A DNA stretch of 64,000 nucleotides from Acidobacteriota bacterium (GCA_021791875.1 JAJYVU010000006.1:1-64000); one strand, 5' to 3'. Positions 35,346 to 44,840 are shown, counted from the stretch's first letter. Numbers and translations: made by a program. The notes: a model not told the origin generated them from the letters alone.

Positions 35346-37561
35346 TGGCTGACACGACGGCGCCTGGCACCGGCAAACAGGAACTCGAACATATTCGTTT
35401 GCGTGTGGAGGGTATGACCTGCGCCTCGTGCCAGGTGCATGTCGAGCATGCCCTCCGCGACGTCCCCGGCGTCTCCGAAGCCAGCGTCAACCTCATGACC
35501 CATTCGGCTGACGTCACCTGGAACCCGCGCGCCGCCACCGTCGAGCAGCTGCTGCAGTCCGTCTCCGACGCCGGCTACGAAGCCACTCCCCGCCAGGACC
35601 AGGACACCACCGCTCCGGCGGAAGACCGCGGCGAAGAGAAATCCCTCCGCGCCCGAGCATTCTTCACTCTCGTCGGCGGCGCCGTCGTCATGGCCGTGCA
35701 GATGGGAGTCACTCCGCATGTGGCCGGAAGTTCCCTCTTCGCCCTGCACGTTGCCCTGCTCATCGTCACCCTCGCTGGAATGATCTTCGGCGGCAGCGCC
35801 ATCTACGCCGCCGCCTGGCGCGCCGCCCGCCATCGCGGCACCAATATGAACACGCTGGTCGCCCTCGGCACCGGCGCGGCATTCCTGTCCTCCGTCGTCG
35901 CCACCTTTGCGCCAGGATTCTTCCTGCGCCACGGCATGTCCGCCGACGTCTACTACGACGCTGTCCTGCTCATCCTCGGCTTCCTCCTCGCCGGCCGCTG
36001 GCTCGATGCCCGCGCCAAGCGCCAGACGCTCAACGCTCTCAACGAGCTCATGAAGCTCCAACCCGAGACCGCCCACGTCATCCGTAACGGCGAAGAAACC
36101 GAAATCCCCGCAGCCCAGGTCACCAGCGGAGACATCGTCGTCGTTCGCCCTGGCGAGCGCATCCCCGTCGACGGCCAGGTCGTCGAGGGCCGTAGCTCCG
36201 TCGACGAATCCATCATCACCGGCGAAAGCCGACCCGTCGTCCGCGCCGCGGGCGACCCCGTCATCGGCGGTTCGCTCAACTATGACGGCGCGCTTCGCTT
36301 CCGCGCCACCGCCGTCGGCGAGCAGAGCGTCCTCGCCCAGATGCTGCGCCTCATGGAGCAGGCCCAGTCTTCCAAGGCCCCCATGCAGCAAATCGCCGAT
36401 CGCGTCAGCGGCATCTTCGTGCCCACCGTCCTCGGCCTCGCGCTGCTCTGCTTCCTCATCTGGACCTTCGCCGCGCACGATGCTGGCAAAGCTCTCGCCA
36501 TAGCCATCGCCGTGCTCGTCATCGCCTGCCCCTGCGCCATGGGCCTCGCCGTACCCGCCGCCCAAACCGTCGCCGTCGGCCGAGGCGCAAAACTTGGCGT
36601 CCTCTTCAAGGGCGGCGAAAGCGTCGAGCGCCTCGCCCGCATCGACACCCTCCTCCTCGACAAAACAGGAACCATCACCGAGGGCAAGCCCGCCGTCACT
36701 GGCCTTTTCCCCGTTCCCGGCGTAACCGAAAACCAGCTCCTCACCGTCGCCGCTGCCGTCGAGCAGCCCTCCGAACATCCACTCGCCCGCGGCATTCTCG
36801 CCGAAGCAAAAAATCGCGGCATCGCGCCCTCGCCCGTTGCCGAATTCCAGGCCCTCCCCGGCATCGGCATCCGCGCGCGCCTCAATGGCGACTGGGCCGA
36901 GGTACGCACCGCCGCAGCCGACCCGCAGTCTCAAGGCACCCGCGTCGAGGTCCGCAACGTCGATCGGCTCCTCGGCATCATCGAACTCCGCGACACCCTC
37001 CGCCCCGGCGCCAAAGAAGCCGTCGCCCGCCTTCATGCACTCGGCCTCAGGCTCGAAATGGTCACCGGTGACGCACAGGCACCCGCCAAAAGCATCGCCC
37101 GCGAAGCCGGCATCGAATCCGTCGTCGCAGAGTGCCGCCCCGAACACAAACTCAACGTCGTCCGCGAACGCCAGGCCTCCGGCCACACCATCGGCATGGT
37201 TGGCGACGGCATCAACGACGCCGCGGCCCTCGCGCAGGCCAACGCCGGCCTCGCCATGGGTACCGGCACTGATCTCGCCCGCGAAGCCGGCGATGTCATC
37301 CTCCTCGGCGGTCAGCCCGGACAAATCGCCGACGCCATTCTGCTCTCCCGCGCCACCCTGCGCGTGATGAAGCAAAATCTCCTCTGGGCCTTTCTTTATA
37401 ACGTGCTCGGCATCCCGCTCGCGGCAGGCGCACTGTATCCGGCTTTCCACATCCTGCTCAACCCGGCGGTCGCCGCCGCTGCCATGGCGCTCAGTTCCGT
37501 GAGCGTCCTCGGCAACAGCCTCAGGCTGCAACGATTCCGGCCACGATACACTCAAAGTTAG
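35345..37561 (+). CDS. copA: Copper-translocating P-type ATPase
   Basis: The 738-residue P1B-type pump exports Cu(I) across the inner membrane. It has an N-terminal HMA domain (GMTCASCQ), eight membrane helices, TGES in the actuator loop, the transport motif CPCAMGLAVP, the phosphorylation site DKTGTITEG, the SEHPLA nucleotide motif and GDGINDAAAL. It is coupled to the copZ-like gene and followed after 21 bp by lptFG, so a single transcript is likely. Confidence 0.94.
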   Translation: MADTTAPGTGKQELEHIRLRVEGMTCASCQVHVEHALRDVPGVSEASVNLMTHSADVTWNPRAATVEQLLQSVSDAGYEATPRQDQDTTAPAEDRGEEKSLRARAFFTLVGGAVVMAVQMGVTPHVAGSSLFALHVALLIVTLAGMIFGGSAIYAAAWRAARHRGTNMNTLVALGTGAAFLSSVVATFAPGFFLRHGMSADVYYDAVLLILGFLLAGRWLDARAKRQTLNALNELMKLQPETAHVIRNGEETEIPAAQVTSGDIVVVRPGERIPVDGQVVEGRSSVDESIITGESRPVVRAAGDPVIGGSLNYDGALRFRATAVGEQSVLAQMLRLMEQAQSSKAPMQQIADRVSGIFVPTVLGLALLCFLIWTFAAHDAGKALAIAIAVLVIACPCAMGLAVPAAQTVAVGRGAKLGVLFKGGESVERLARIDTLLLDKTGTITEGKPAVTGLFPVPGVTENQLLTVAAAVEQPSEHPLARGILAEAKNRGIAPSPVAEFQALPGIGIRARLNGDWAEVRTAAADPQSQGTRVEVRNVDRLLGIIELRDTLRPGAKEAVARLHALGLRLEMVTGDAQAPAKSIAREAGIESVVAECRPEHKLNVVRERQASGHTIGMVGDGINDAAALAQANAGLAMGTGTDLAREAGDVILLGGQPGQIADAILLSRATLRVMKQNLLWAFLYNVLGIPLAAGALYPAFHILLNPAVAAAAMALSSVSVLGNSLRLQRFRPRYTQS

Positions 37562-37582
37562 ATTCTGGCTGGTCGGTCCCCT

Positions 37583-39901
37583 GTGCGCATTCTCACGCGA
37601 TACATCCTGCGCGAAATTCTCTCCCATGCCCTCATCGGCGGGGTGCTCTTCACGTTCGTGCTCTTTATGCCGAACCTCGGCCAGCTTCTCGAACTTGCCG
37701 TTCGCAACAGCTCGTCCCTGGATGCCGTGGCCAAGATGTTTCTCCTCACCCTGCCCAACATCCTCGTCGTCGTCATTCCCATGTCCGTGCTGGTCGGTGT
37801 CCTCCTCGGCCTCAGCCGTCTCGCCGCCGACAGCGAAATCACCGCCATGCGCGCCTCCGGTATCGGCGTCTGGAAGTTTGTCGGCATCATCAGCCTGATC
37901 GCCCTCTCGGCCTGGGGCATCGGCCTCGTCAATTCTCTCTTCGTCGCGCCCTGGTCCTCGCGCACCATGATTCACATGGAGGACTCGCTGGCCAACGCGC
38001 AGGCGTCCTACGAAGTCCAGCCCCGCGTCTTCTACGAGGATTTCAAAAACTATGTCCTCTACGTCGAAGATGTCAAAGCCGGTCGCGGCGCCGCTCACTG
38101 GGGACAGGTCTTCATCGCCAATCTCTCCAACCCCACGGCCCCCACTATCACCACGGCGCAAAGCGCCACCGTGGTCAGCGGCCCCAATCAGACCATCCTG
38201 ATGCGTCTCCACGACGGCACCGAGCATCAGATGTCCGCCACCCATCCCGGCAATTACAACCTCTCCACCTTCCACAACACGGATATCCCCCTGCGCATCG
38301 GCTCCCGCGAAAACGTGCACTTCCACCGCACCGACAAGCCGATCCTCGCCATGACCAACGGCGAGCTCCTCGCTCGCGCCCATGCTAAGAACGGCAAACG
38401 ATTCTGGATCGAGTTCCAGCAGCGCCTCGCCTATCCCTCCGCCTGCCTCGTCCTCATGCTCATCGGCATTCCTCTCGGAATGGCTTCGCGCCGCGGCGGC
38501 AAAAGCGGCGGCTTCGTCCTTACCATCGCGCTGGTCTTCATCTACTACTTCCTCTCATCCACCGGCACCACCCTCGCGAAACAAAACAAGATTCCACCCT
38601 TGCCCGGCGTATGGGCCGCCAACGTCATCTTTGCCGTCTGCGGTATCTTTCTGCTCCGCCAGATGGCCACCGGCGGCAGAGCCCTCAACGCCATCGCATC
38701 CTTCGGCACCTGGTTCCGTATCCGACGGTCCGGTAAAAACCATGAAATCCACGCCGCCAAGTCCGGCGAAGCTCGCCGCACCATCCGCGGTCACTTCCCT
38801 CTCATCCTCGACGAATATGTCCTTCGCGAGTTCGTCAAGATTTTCCTGCTCGTGCTCGTCAGCTTCGTCCTGCTGATGCTCTTTTTCACCTTCTTTGAAC
38901 TCGTCGGTTCCATCATCCGCAACCACGCCTCACTCATCATGGTGGGCGAATACCTCATCAATCTCGCACCCAGCATGATCTACATGATCACGCCTCTGGC
39001 TGTCCTCATCGCCGTGCTCGTTGTCTTCGGCCTCATGAACCGCTCCAGCGAAATCACCGCCATGAAAGCCACCGGCATCAGCCTCTACCGAATCGTGCTG
39101 CCCATCTTCGTCATTGCATCGCTGCTGGCCGTCGGCCTCTTCGTCTTCAACGAGTACTACGTCCCGCAGGCCAACCGCCGCCAGCAGGCTCTGCGCAACA
39201 TCATCCAGGGAAAACCCGCGCAAACCTACGCCCGACCCGGGGAAACATGGATCTTCGGCAAAACCGAACCCAACGAGCCCCGCACCATGTTCTACTACCA
39301 GTACTTCGATCCGGACTCCAACACCTTCCTCAATCTCTCCGTCTTCGAGTTCAACCCCGAGACCTTTAAGCTCGTCAAGCGCACCTATGCCCAGACCGCA
39401 TCCTGGGATCAGAAAGACCAGCGCTGGATTCTCCAGGATGGCTGGACCCGCACCTTCCACGGCGACGAAACCACCAGCTACCAGAACTTCGAAGTCACCA
39501 CCCTCCCCGAAATGGTCGAAACCCCGCACTACTTCGAAAAAGACATCCGCCCATCCTCTGAAATGAGCTTCACCCAGCTCCGCCGCTACATCGCCGACCT
39601 CAGCCAGAGCGGCTTCGACACCGTCCGCCTCCGCGTCCAGCTCAATCGCAAACTCGCCGACCCCTTGATTACACTGGTGATGGCAATCCTCGCTGTTCCC
39701 TTCGCTCTGTCCATGGGCAGGCGCGGATCGCTCGCCGGCATCGGCGTCGCCATCGGCGTGGCCATCGCCTACTGGGTCATCTCCGGAATGTTTCAGGCCA
39801 TGGGAGATGTCAACATGCTCCCCGCCATCCTCGCCGCGTGGTCGCCCGACATCCTCTTCGGCCTCGCCGGAGGCTATCTGCTGCTGCGCACCTCCACTTA
39901 G
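37583..39901 (+). CDS. LptF-LptG fusion, lipopolysaccharide export permease
   Basis: The 772-residue protein fuses two LptF/LptG family permeases, which in most Gram-negatives are separate subunits extracting LPS from the inner membrane for the Lpt bridge. Half one (1-370) begins LTRYILREILSHALIGGVLF; half two (from about 408) restarts with LDEYVLREFVKIFLLVLV. Each has the SEITAMRASGI / SEITAMKATGI coupling-helix motif and a periplasmic jelly-roll domain, with C-terminal helices. The start is GTG at 37583. No lptB or lptC in this window. It is followed by an MsbA-like ABC transporter after 17 bp. Confidence 0.9.
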   Translation: MRILTRYILREILSHALIGGVLFTFVLFMPNLGQLLELAVRNSSSLDAVAKMFLLTLPNILVVVIPMSVLVGVLLGLSRLAADSEITAMRASGIGVWKFVGIISLIALSAWGIGLVNSLFVAPWSSRTMIHMEDSLANAQASYEVQPRVFYEDFKNYVLYVEDVKAGRGAAHWGQVFIANLSNPTAPTITTAQSATVVSGPNQTILMRLHDGTEHQMSATHPGNYNLSTFHNTDIPLRIGSRENVHFHRTDKPILAMTNGELLARAHAKNGKRFWIEFQQRLAYPSACLVLMLIGIPLGMASRRGGKSGGFVLTIALVFIYYFLSSTGTTLAKQNKIPPLPGVWAANVIFAVCGIFLLRQMATGGRALNAIASFGTWFRIRRSGKNHEIHAAKSGEARRTIRGHFPLILDEYVLREFVKIFLLVLVSFVLLMLFFTFFELVGSIIRNHASLIMVGEYLINLAPSMIYMITPLAVLIAVLVVFGLMNRSSEITAMKATGISLYRIVLPIFVIASLLAVGLFVFNEYYVPQANRRQQALRNIIQGKPAQTYARPGETWIFGKTEPNEPRTMFYYQYFDPDSNTFLNLSVFEFNPETFKLVKRTYAQTASWDQKDQRWILQDGWTRTFHGDETTSYQNFEVTTLPEMVETPHYFEKDIRPSSEMSFTQLRRYIADLSQSGFDTVRLRVQLNRKLADPLITLVMAILAVPFALSMGRRGSLAGIGVAIGVAIAYWVISGMFQAMGDVNMLPAILAAWSPDILFGLAGGYLLLRTST

Positions 39902-39918
39902 TGCTGTACGTAACGCCT

Positions 39919-41670
39919 ATGTTTAAGAAACTCAAGCCGCTCGTCCCGTACCTCAAACGCTACCGCCGCCAGTTCCTCTATGGCGGCATCAGCGTCGTCC
40001 TCAGCAATACCATCTGGATCTTCTTCCCCCAGGTCCTTCGTCTCGCCGTCAACGGACTCACATCCGGCGTCACACGCCACAAAATCTTCCTCTATGCCAG
40101 CCTCATCCTCGCCGTCGCCGCGGCCAGAGGCATCTTCCTCTTCCTCACCCGCTGGATCATGATCGGAATCTCGCGCGAAATCGAATTCGACCTCCGCAAC
40201 GACATGTTTCTCCAGCTCGAAAAACAGCCCGCCGAATACTTCCAGCGCAACCGCACCGGCGACATCATGGCCCGCATGACCAACGACCTCAACGCCGTTC
40301 GCATGCTCCTCGGTCCGGCCATCATGTACAGCGCCAACACACTCGTCTTCTCCATCGGCGCGCTCTATTTCCTGCTGCGCATCAGCCCCATGCTCACCCT
40401 CCTGGCCCTCGCTCCCATGCCGCTGGCCAGCATCCTCGTCCAGGCCCTCGGACGCAAAATTCACGAGCGCTTCGAACGCATCCAGGCCATGTTCTCCGAC
40501 ATTTCCGCACAGGCCCAGGAAAACTTCTCCGGCGCGCGCCTCATCCGCGCCTTCGCCCAGGAAGAAGCCCAGATTCAGGCCTTCGAAAAATCCAACCGCG
40601 AATACATCCGCCGCAGCCTGCGCCTTGTCCAGCTCATGGGCATGCTCTGGCCCACCCTTGAATTCATCCTCGGCCTCTCCATCGCCATCGCTCTATGGGT
40701 GGGCGGCCACGAGGTTCTCCAGCACCGCATCAGCGTGGGCGGATTCTTCGCCTTCACCATGTATCTGCTCATGCTCACCTGGCCCATCATCGCACTGGGA
40801 TGGGTCGTCAACCTCTTCGAACGCGGCACCGCCTCGGTCATCCGCATCCACGAACTGCTCACCGCCAAACCCTCCATCGACGAATCCCGCGCCAACCCCG
40901 CGCTCGCCGACGCCGCCATCCGCGGCAACATCGAATTCCGCGGCCTCCATTTCGCCTACGAAAACGGCCCCAACGTACTTCAGGACATCCACCTCACCAT
41001 CCCTGCCGGCACCAGCCTCGCCATCGTCGGCCCCACCGGCTCCGGCAAAACCACCCTCGTCCACCTCATCCCACGACTCTTCGAATCCCCCTGCGGCTCC
41101 GTCCTCATCGACGGCCATCCCGTCCAGGAGTACCCCTTCGAAACCCTCCGCTCGCAAATCGGCTTCGTCCCGCAGGAAAGCTTTCTCTTCAGCACCACCA
41201 TCCGCGAAAATATTGCCCTCGGCGCACCCAATGCCACCGAGGAAGAAATTATGCAGGCCGCCGAAGCGGCCCATATCCGCGCCGAATTCGAACTCTTCCC
41301 GGAGGGCTTTGCCACCGTCGTCGGCGAACGCGGCATTACCCTCTCCGGAGGACAAAAGCAGCGCTCCGCACTCGCCCGCGCCATCCTTCGCAAGCCCCGC
41401 ATCCTCATCCTCGACGATGCGCTCGCCAGCGTCGATACCAACACCGAGGAACAGATCCTCAACCACCTGCAACGCATCATGCAGGGCCGCACCACCATCC
41501 TCATCTCGCACCGCGTCTCCACCGTGCGCCACGCCGATCGCATCGCCGTGCTTCGCAATGGCCGCATCGTCGAGTACGGAACCCACGATGAGTTGATGAC
41601 CCTCGACGGCTACTACGCCGAACTGCACCAGAAACAGCAGCTCGAAGAAGAACTCGCCGTCACTCAGTAA
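39919..41670 (+). CDS. MsbA-like ABC transporter (exporter half-transporter)
   Basis: The 583-residue protein has an N-terminal six-helix exporter domain (1-320) and a C-terminal nucleotide-binding domain: Walker A GPTGSGKTT, Q-loop FVPQESFLFS, signature LSGGQKQRSALARA, Walker B ILILDDALASVD and switch His in ILISHRVS. MsbA-type transporters flip lipid A-core across the inner membrane. Adjacency to lptFG supports that role, but multidrug or lipid-linked substrates cannot be excluded. Its 3' end lies 3 bp from the fliS stop on the other strand. Confidence 0.85.
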   Translation: MFKKLKPLVPYLKRYRRQFLYGGISVVLSNTIWIFFPQVLRLAVNGLTSGVTRHKIFLYASLILAVAAARGIFLFLTRWIMIGISREIEFDLRNDMFLQLEKQPAEYFQRNRTGDIMARMTNDLNAVRMLLGPAIMYSANTLVFSIGALYFLLRISPMLTLLALAPMPLASILVQALGRKIHERFERIQAMFSDISAQAQENFSGARLIRAFAQEEAQIQAFEKSNREYIRRSLRLVQLMGMLWPTLEFILGLSIAIALWVGGHEVLQHRISVGGFFAFTMYLLMLTWPIIALGWVVNLFERGTASVIRIHELLTAKPSIDESRANPALADAAIRGNIEFRGLHFAYENGPNVLQDIHLTIPAGTSLAIVGPTGSGKTTLVHLIPRLFESPCGSVLIDGHPVQEYPFETLRSQIGFVPQESFLFSTTIRENIALGAPNATEEEIMQAAEAAHIRAEFELFPEGFATVVGERGITLSGGQKQRSALARAILRKPRILILDDALASVDTNTEEQILNHLQRIMQGRTTILISHRVSTVRHADRIAVLRNGRIVEYGTHDELMTLDGYYAELHQKQQLEEELAVTQ

Positions 41671-41673
41671 GCG

Positions 41674-42126
41674 CTACGCCGACCAGCGCGCGCCGGCCAT
41701 CGGCTTCTCCTGCGAAACCCCGGCTGCGGTCATCCACGGAGCCCGCGTCTCGCGCTCCAGCAGCGCCAGCACCTCCGGATCCCGCGCCGCCACGCTCCAC
41801 GCCTCGCGCACATCACGAATGCAGGCCATCGCTTCCTCCAGGCGCGCCACCGACGAGAGCCGCGAGCCCTCCAGGCACAGCGCAAAAATCGCCGCGTAAA
41901 ACTCCGAAAGCGACTGCGCCGAACTCCCGCCCACGTCCATCCGCAGCCGCGACTGCAGGTGCAGCAGAATATCAAAGACCCGCTTGACGGCGACCCGCCG
42001 CGCGGCCACATCGCCGCGTTCCACCGCCGCGATCGCCTCGGAGAGAAATCGCAGCATGCCGTCGTAGAGCGCCACAATCAGCTCCACGGGATTCTTGCCC
42101 GCCAACGACTCGCTCTGGTAGTTCAT
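41674..42126 (-). CDS. fliS: Flagellar export chaperone FliS
   Basis: A flagellin chaperone of about 150 residues that binds the C-terminus of FliC and prevents polymerisation before export. It has the usual all-helical core, beginning YQSESLAGKNPVELIVALYDGMLRFL. The ATG at 42126 is one base past the fliD stop, so it should be translated from the fliD transcript. It faces the MsbA-like gene tail to tail with only 3 bp between stops. Confidence 0.85.
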   Translation of the reverse strand: MNYQSESLAGKNPVELIVALYDGMLRFLSEAIAAVERGDVAARRVAVKRVFDILLHLQSRLRMDVGGSSAQSLSEFYAAIFALCLEGSRLSSVARLEEAMACIRDVREAWSVAARDPEVLALLERETRAPWMTAAGVSQEKPMAGARWSA

Positions 42127-42127
42127 C

Positions 42128-43816
42128 CTAGCTCCCCATCCTGTACTGGTTGTAGCCGGTGATCGCACTGTACATCTCGTTCACCTGGGCCAGCTGCTCC
42201 GGAATTGACTGCAGGATCTGATTCGCCTGGTTCAGTTCCGTCGTCAGTGTCGCCTTCTGCTGGTTGATGATCGTGTTTTCGTTGGTAATATTCGTGTTCA
42301 ATTGCTGCTCGACAGTCTGGTTTTCCTTGAGCGCCAGGCTGATCGCTCCCTGCGGCGTGCCGTTGCCGAGATTGCCGAGAACATTCGTCAGATTGCTTCC
42401 AAACGAGGTATACGATCCGCTCGGCTGCAGAAAGCTCACCACGCTCTGGTAGTTGCTGTTCAGCAGCGCGTCCAGCGTGTCCGTGTTGAGCGTCAGCGTC
42501 CCGTCGTTGTTCACCGAAATCCCCAGCTGCGTGAACGAGGTCACGAAGTTGGCCTGCGATGAACCAAAGGTCACCGCCGAACCGGTCGTCGTATCGGTCA
42601 GGCTGCTGGTTACCGCAATCGATCCACTCGATCCGCCCGTCGCATTCACCAGGCTCAGCGTCGCCTGCGTGCCCGAGGTGATCACGCTCGCCGTCACTCC
42701 CAGCCCGGCCGCGTTGATCGCGTCCGCCATGCCCTGCAGCGTCGGATTGCTGCTGTTCACATTCACCGTCTGTGCCGTGCCGCCTCCCACGGAAATCGCC
42801 AGGCTGCCGGAAAGCGTGTCCGTGCTCCCGATCGTGCTCGCCGTCCCCACGGCATTGGCCGGCTGCGCAAAATTGATCGCGCTTTCCAGCTCCTGCTGCA
42901 GCGTCGCCACCGTGGGGTTGCCAAACAGCGGCTGGGCCGTGCCCGAGGAGTCGTTGCTCTCCTGCGTGTTCAAGTCGGTGATCACCTTGTTGTAGGCGGT
43001 CACCAGGCTGTTGACCGCCGACTCAACCGACGTGTTGTCATTGGTGATCTGCACCTGCACCTGCGTTCCCGGCGCGGCGCTCAGCAGCTGAAAGGTCACC
43101 CCGGGCAGCGCATTCGTCACCGTGTTCGAGGCGCTGGTCAACGCGATGCCGTCCACCGTCAGCTGCGCGTCGGCGCCGGCCTGCGCCTGCGTGAAGCTCA
43201 TGGCCGTGCTGGTGGTCGCGTCCGTCAGCGAGCCTCCCAGTGTAATGTTCCCGCTCGATCCGCTGGTGTTGCTCACCAGCTCCAGCCGCGAGCCGCTCGC
43301 ATCGGTCAACACGCTGGCCGTCACTCCATAACTGCCCGAGTTGATCGCATTCGCCAGCGACGACAGCGTGTTGTCGCTGGAATCAATCGTGATCGTCTGC
43401 GCCGTGCCATTCCCCACCTGAAGGCTCAGCGTGCCGGAAAGCGTATCCGTGGCGCCCACATCATTGCTGTAGTACGACGAAGTCTGCGCCAGGCTGTTCA
43501 CCACGATCGTGTGGCTGCCGGCGACTGCATTCGTGGCCGAAGAGGTCAGTTGCAGAATCGAGGTATCCGAACTCGATCCCTGCTTGCCGGCCAGCACGCC
43601 CTGAAAATCCGTCAGCGACTGTAACGCGGTCGATAGCGAGCTCAAATCACTTCCCAGACCCGTCAGCGCCGTGTCCTGCGACTGCAGGCTGGCCAGCTGA
43701 TTCTGCCAGGGTGTCTCCACCGCCTGCAGGTTCGCCACGATCTGGTTGACGGTGCTCGTCACGTCAAAACCCGTGCCGGCGGTGGGAGAGCCAAATGCAA
43801 GGCCAACAGTGCTCAT
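42128..43816 (-). CDS. fliD: Flagellar cap / hook-associated protein 2 (FliD)
   Basis: FliD forms the cap that helps flagellin subunits assemble at the filament tip. The 562-residue protein has the FliD N-terminal coiled coil (1-100), a central region with two copies of an 86-residue segment (123-208 and 332-417, the FliD insertion/flagellin-IN type), and the FliD C-terminal region (420-562) with LNQANQILQSIPEQLAQVNEMYSAI. It precedes fliS by one base, and a hairpin separates it from the upstream fliC. A possible sigma-28-like site lies right at its start. Confidence 0.92.
   Translation of the reverse strand: MSTVGLAFGSPTAGTGFDVTSTVNQIVANLQAVETPWQNQLASLQSQDTALTGLGSDLSSLSTALQSLTDFQGVLAGKQGSSSDTSILQLTSSATNAVAGSHTIVVNSLAQTSSYYSNDVGATDTLSGTLSLQVGNGTAQTITIDSSDNTLSSLANAINSGSYGVTASVLTDASGSRLELVSNTSGSSGNITLGGSLTDATTSTAMSFTQAQAGADAQLTVDGIALTSASNTVTNALPGVTFQLLSAAPGTQVQVQITNDNTSVESAVNSLVTAYNKVITDLNTQESNDSSGTAQPLFGNPTVATLQQELESAINFAQPANAVGTASTIGSTDTLSGSLAISVGGGTAQTVNVNSSNPTLQGMADAINAAGLGVTASVITSGTQATLSLVNATGGSSGSIAVTSSLTDTTTGSAVTFGSSQANFVTSFTQLGISVNNDGTLTLNTDTLDALLNSNYQSVVSFLQPSGSYTSFGSNLTNVLGNLGNGTPQGAISLALKENQTVEQQLNTNITNENTIINQQKATLTTELNQANQILQSIPEQLAQVNEMYSAITGYNQYRMGS
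42566..42823 (-). repeat. Internal duplication of fliD, copy B
   Basis: Codes residues 332-417 of FliD, beginning TDTLSGSLAISVGGGTAQT. It aligns without gaps at its ends to residues 123-208. Confidence 0.75.
43193..43450 (-). repeat. Internal duplication of fliD, copy A
   Basis: Codes residues 123-208 of FliD, beginning TDTLSGTLSLQVGNGTAQT. Partner of copy B about 630 bp downstream in the gene. Confidence 0.75.
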
Positions 43817-43823
43817 GCAATCT

Positions 43824-43850
43824 CTATCGGCGAAATGGGAAGGGGACTTG
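43824..43850 (-). promoter_or_regulatory. Weak sigma-28-like site at the fliD start
   Basis: On the minus strand CAAG, a 15-bp spacer and GCCGATAG. The -10 box matches 7 of 8, the -35 only 2 of 4. The -10 ends 7 bp before the ATG, which would make the transcript leaderless. Confidence 0.35.
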
Positions 43851-43873
43851 AAAACTGCGGCGCAAAGAGTTGC

Positions 43874-43891
43874 GGGAGGCCGAAGCCCCCC
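43874..43891 (-). terminator. UUCG-loop hairpin between fliC and fliD
   Basis: On the minus strand GGGGGGC-TTCG-GCCTCCC forms a 7-bp stem with one G-U pair and a stable UUCG tetraloop, 25 bp after the fliC stop. There is no long T run, so it may attenuate readthrough into fliD, or stabilise the fliC mRNA end. Confidence 0.6.
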
Positions 43892-43916
43892 GCGGTTTCA
43901 TCCAACCTCCCAGCCG

Positions 43917-44840
43917 CTACTGCAACAGCTTCGTCACCAGCTGCTGCATGCTGTTGGCCTGCGCCAGCGCGCTGATACCGGTCTGAGACAGAATCTCGTA
44001 CTTCGACATCTGCGAGGTCGCCTGCGCATAGTCCGTCGCCATGACCGCGTTCTGCGCGGAAGTCACGTTCACCTGCTCCGTGCTTTCCACGTTGCTCACC
44101 GCGTTCAGCGTGTTGATCTGCGCGCCGGTGTAGCCCCGCTCGGCCGCCACATCCTGCACCGCCGCGTAAACGGAGTTCAATGCAGCCTGCGCGTCGGTCG
44201 AGTTGTCCAGCTTGGTCGTGCTCAGATTTTCGGTCGTCGTCCCGGCGGTTCCCGCCGGAGCGTAGGTCAAAGTGGAGGTCGCCGTGCCGCCGCCGGCCGT
44301 GTAGGTCAGGCCGGCAGAACCGGTCGAATCGCCCACCGTCGCGCTCGTCAGTGCCGCGAGGGAGATGGTGTCGGTGAAGCCGCCACCGACCGTGCCGTCA
44401 CCGGTGAAGACGGCAAAACTGCCGCCAAACACCTGCTGACCGTTGTAGGTCGTCGTCGCTCCAATATTGTTGATCTCATCCAGAATCGACTGGTACTCCG
44501 AGTTCGCCGCGCTGTCCTGCGTCGTGTTCAGCGTGCCGTTCGAGGCTTCGGTCGCCAGCGTCACCGCGCGATTCAACAGGTTCGTCACCTGCGAAAGCGC
44601 GCCGTCGGCCACCTGCAGCAGGCCCACGCCTTCGCTCGCGTTTGTCGCCGACTGCGTCAGAGCCGCCGAGTTTGCGCTCAGGCCGTTCGCCAGCGAAAGA
44701 CCGGCCGCGTCATCGGCGCCGGAGTTGATGCGCGAACCCGACGATAGCTGCGTCAGCACATTCTGCAGGCTGGACTGCGTCTGGTTCAGGTTGTTCTCGG
44801 CATAAAGTGCCGAGATGTTGTTCAGTACGCCGAGTGACAT
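43917..44840 (-). CDS. fliC: Flagellin
   Basis: The 307-residue flagellin is short but has both conserved ends: the N-terminal D0/D1 helices (SLGVLNNISALYAENNLNQT, LSSGSRINSGADDAAGLSLA) and C-terminal D1/D0 (NVESTEQVNVTSAQ, ending with SALAQANSMQQLVTKLLQ). The variable middle is only about 100 residues, glycine and threonine rich. A strong RBS (AAAGGAG) precedes the ATG and a near-perfect sigma-28 promoter lies about 100 bp upstream. Confidence 0.94.
   Translation of the reverse strand: MSLGVLNNISALYAENNLNQTQSSLQNVLTQLSSGSRINSGADDAAGLSLANGLSANSAALTQSATNASEGVGLLQVADGALSQVTNLLNRAVTLATEASNGTLNTTQDSAANSEYQSILDEINNIGATTTYNGQQVFGGSFAVFTGDGTVGGGFTDTISLAALTSATVGDSTGSAGLTYTAGGGTATSTLTYAPAGTAGTTTENLSTTKLDNSTDAQAALNSVYAAVQDVAAERGYTGAQINTLNAVSNVESTEQVNVTSAQNAVMATDYAQATSQMSKYEILSQTGISALAQANSMQQLVTKLLQ

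Noticed and set aside
35312-38383. 1023-codon minus-strand open frame opposite copA
   Set aside because: It is a shadow of GC-rich codon use. The product is Glu/Asp/Gly-rich without domains, while copA on the other strand is unambiguous.
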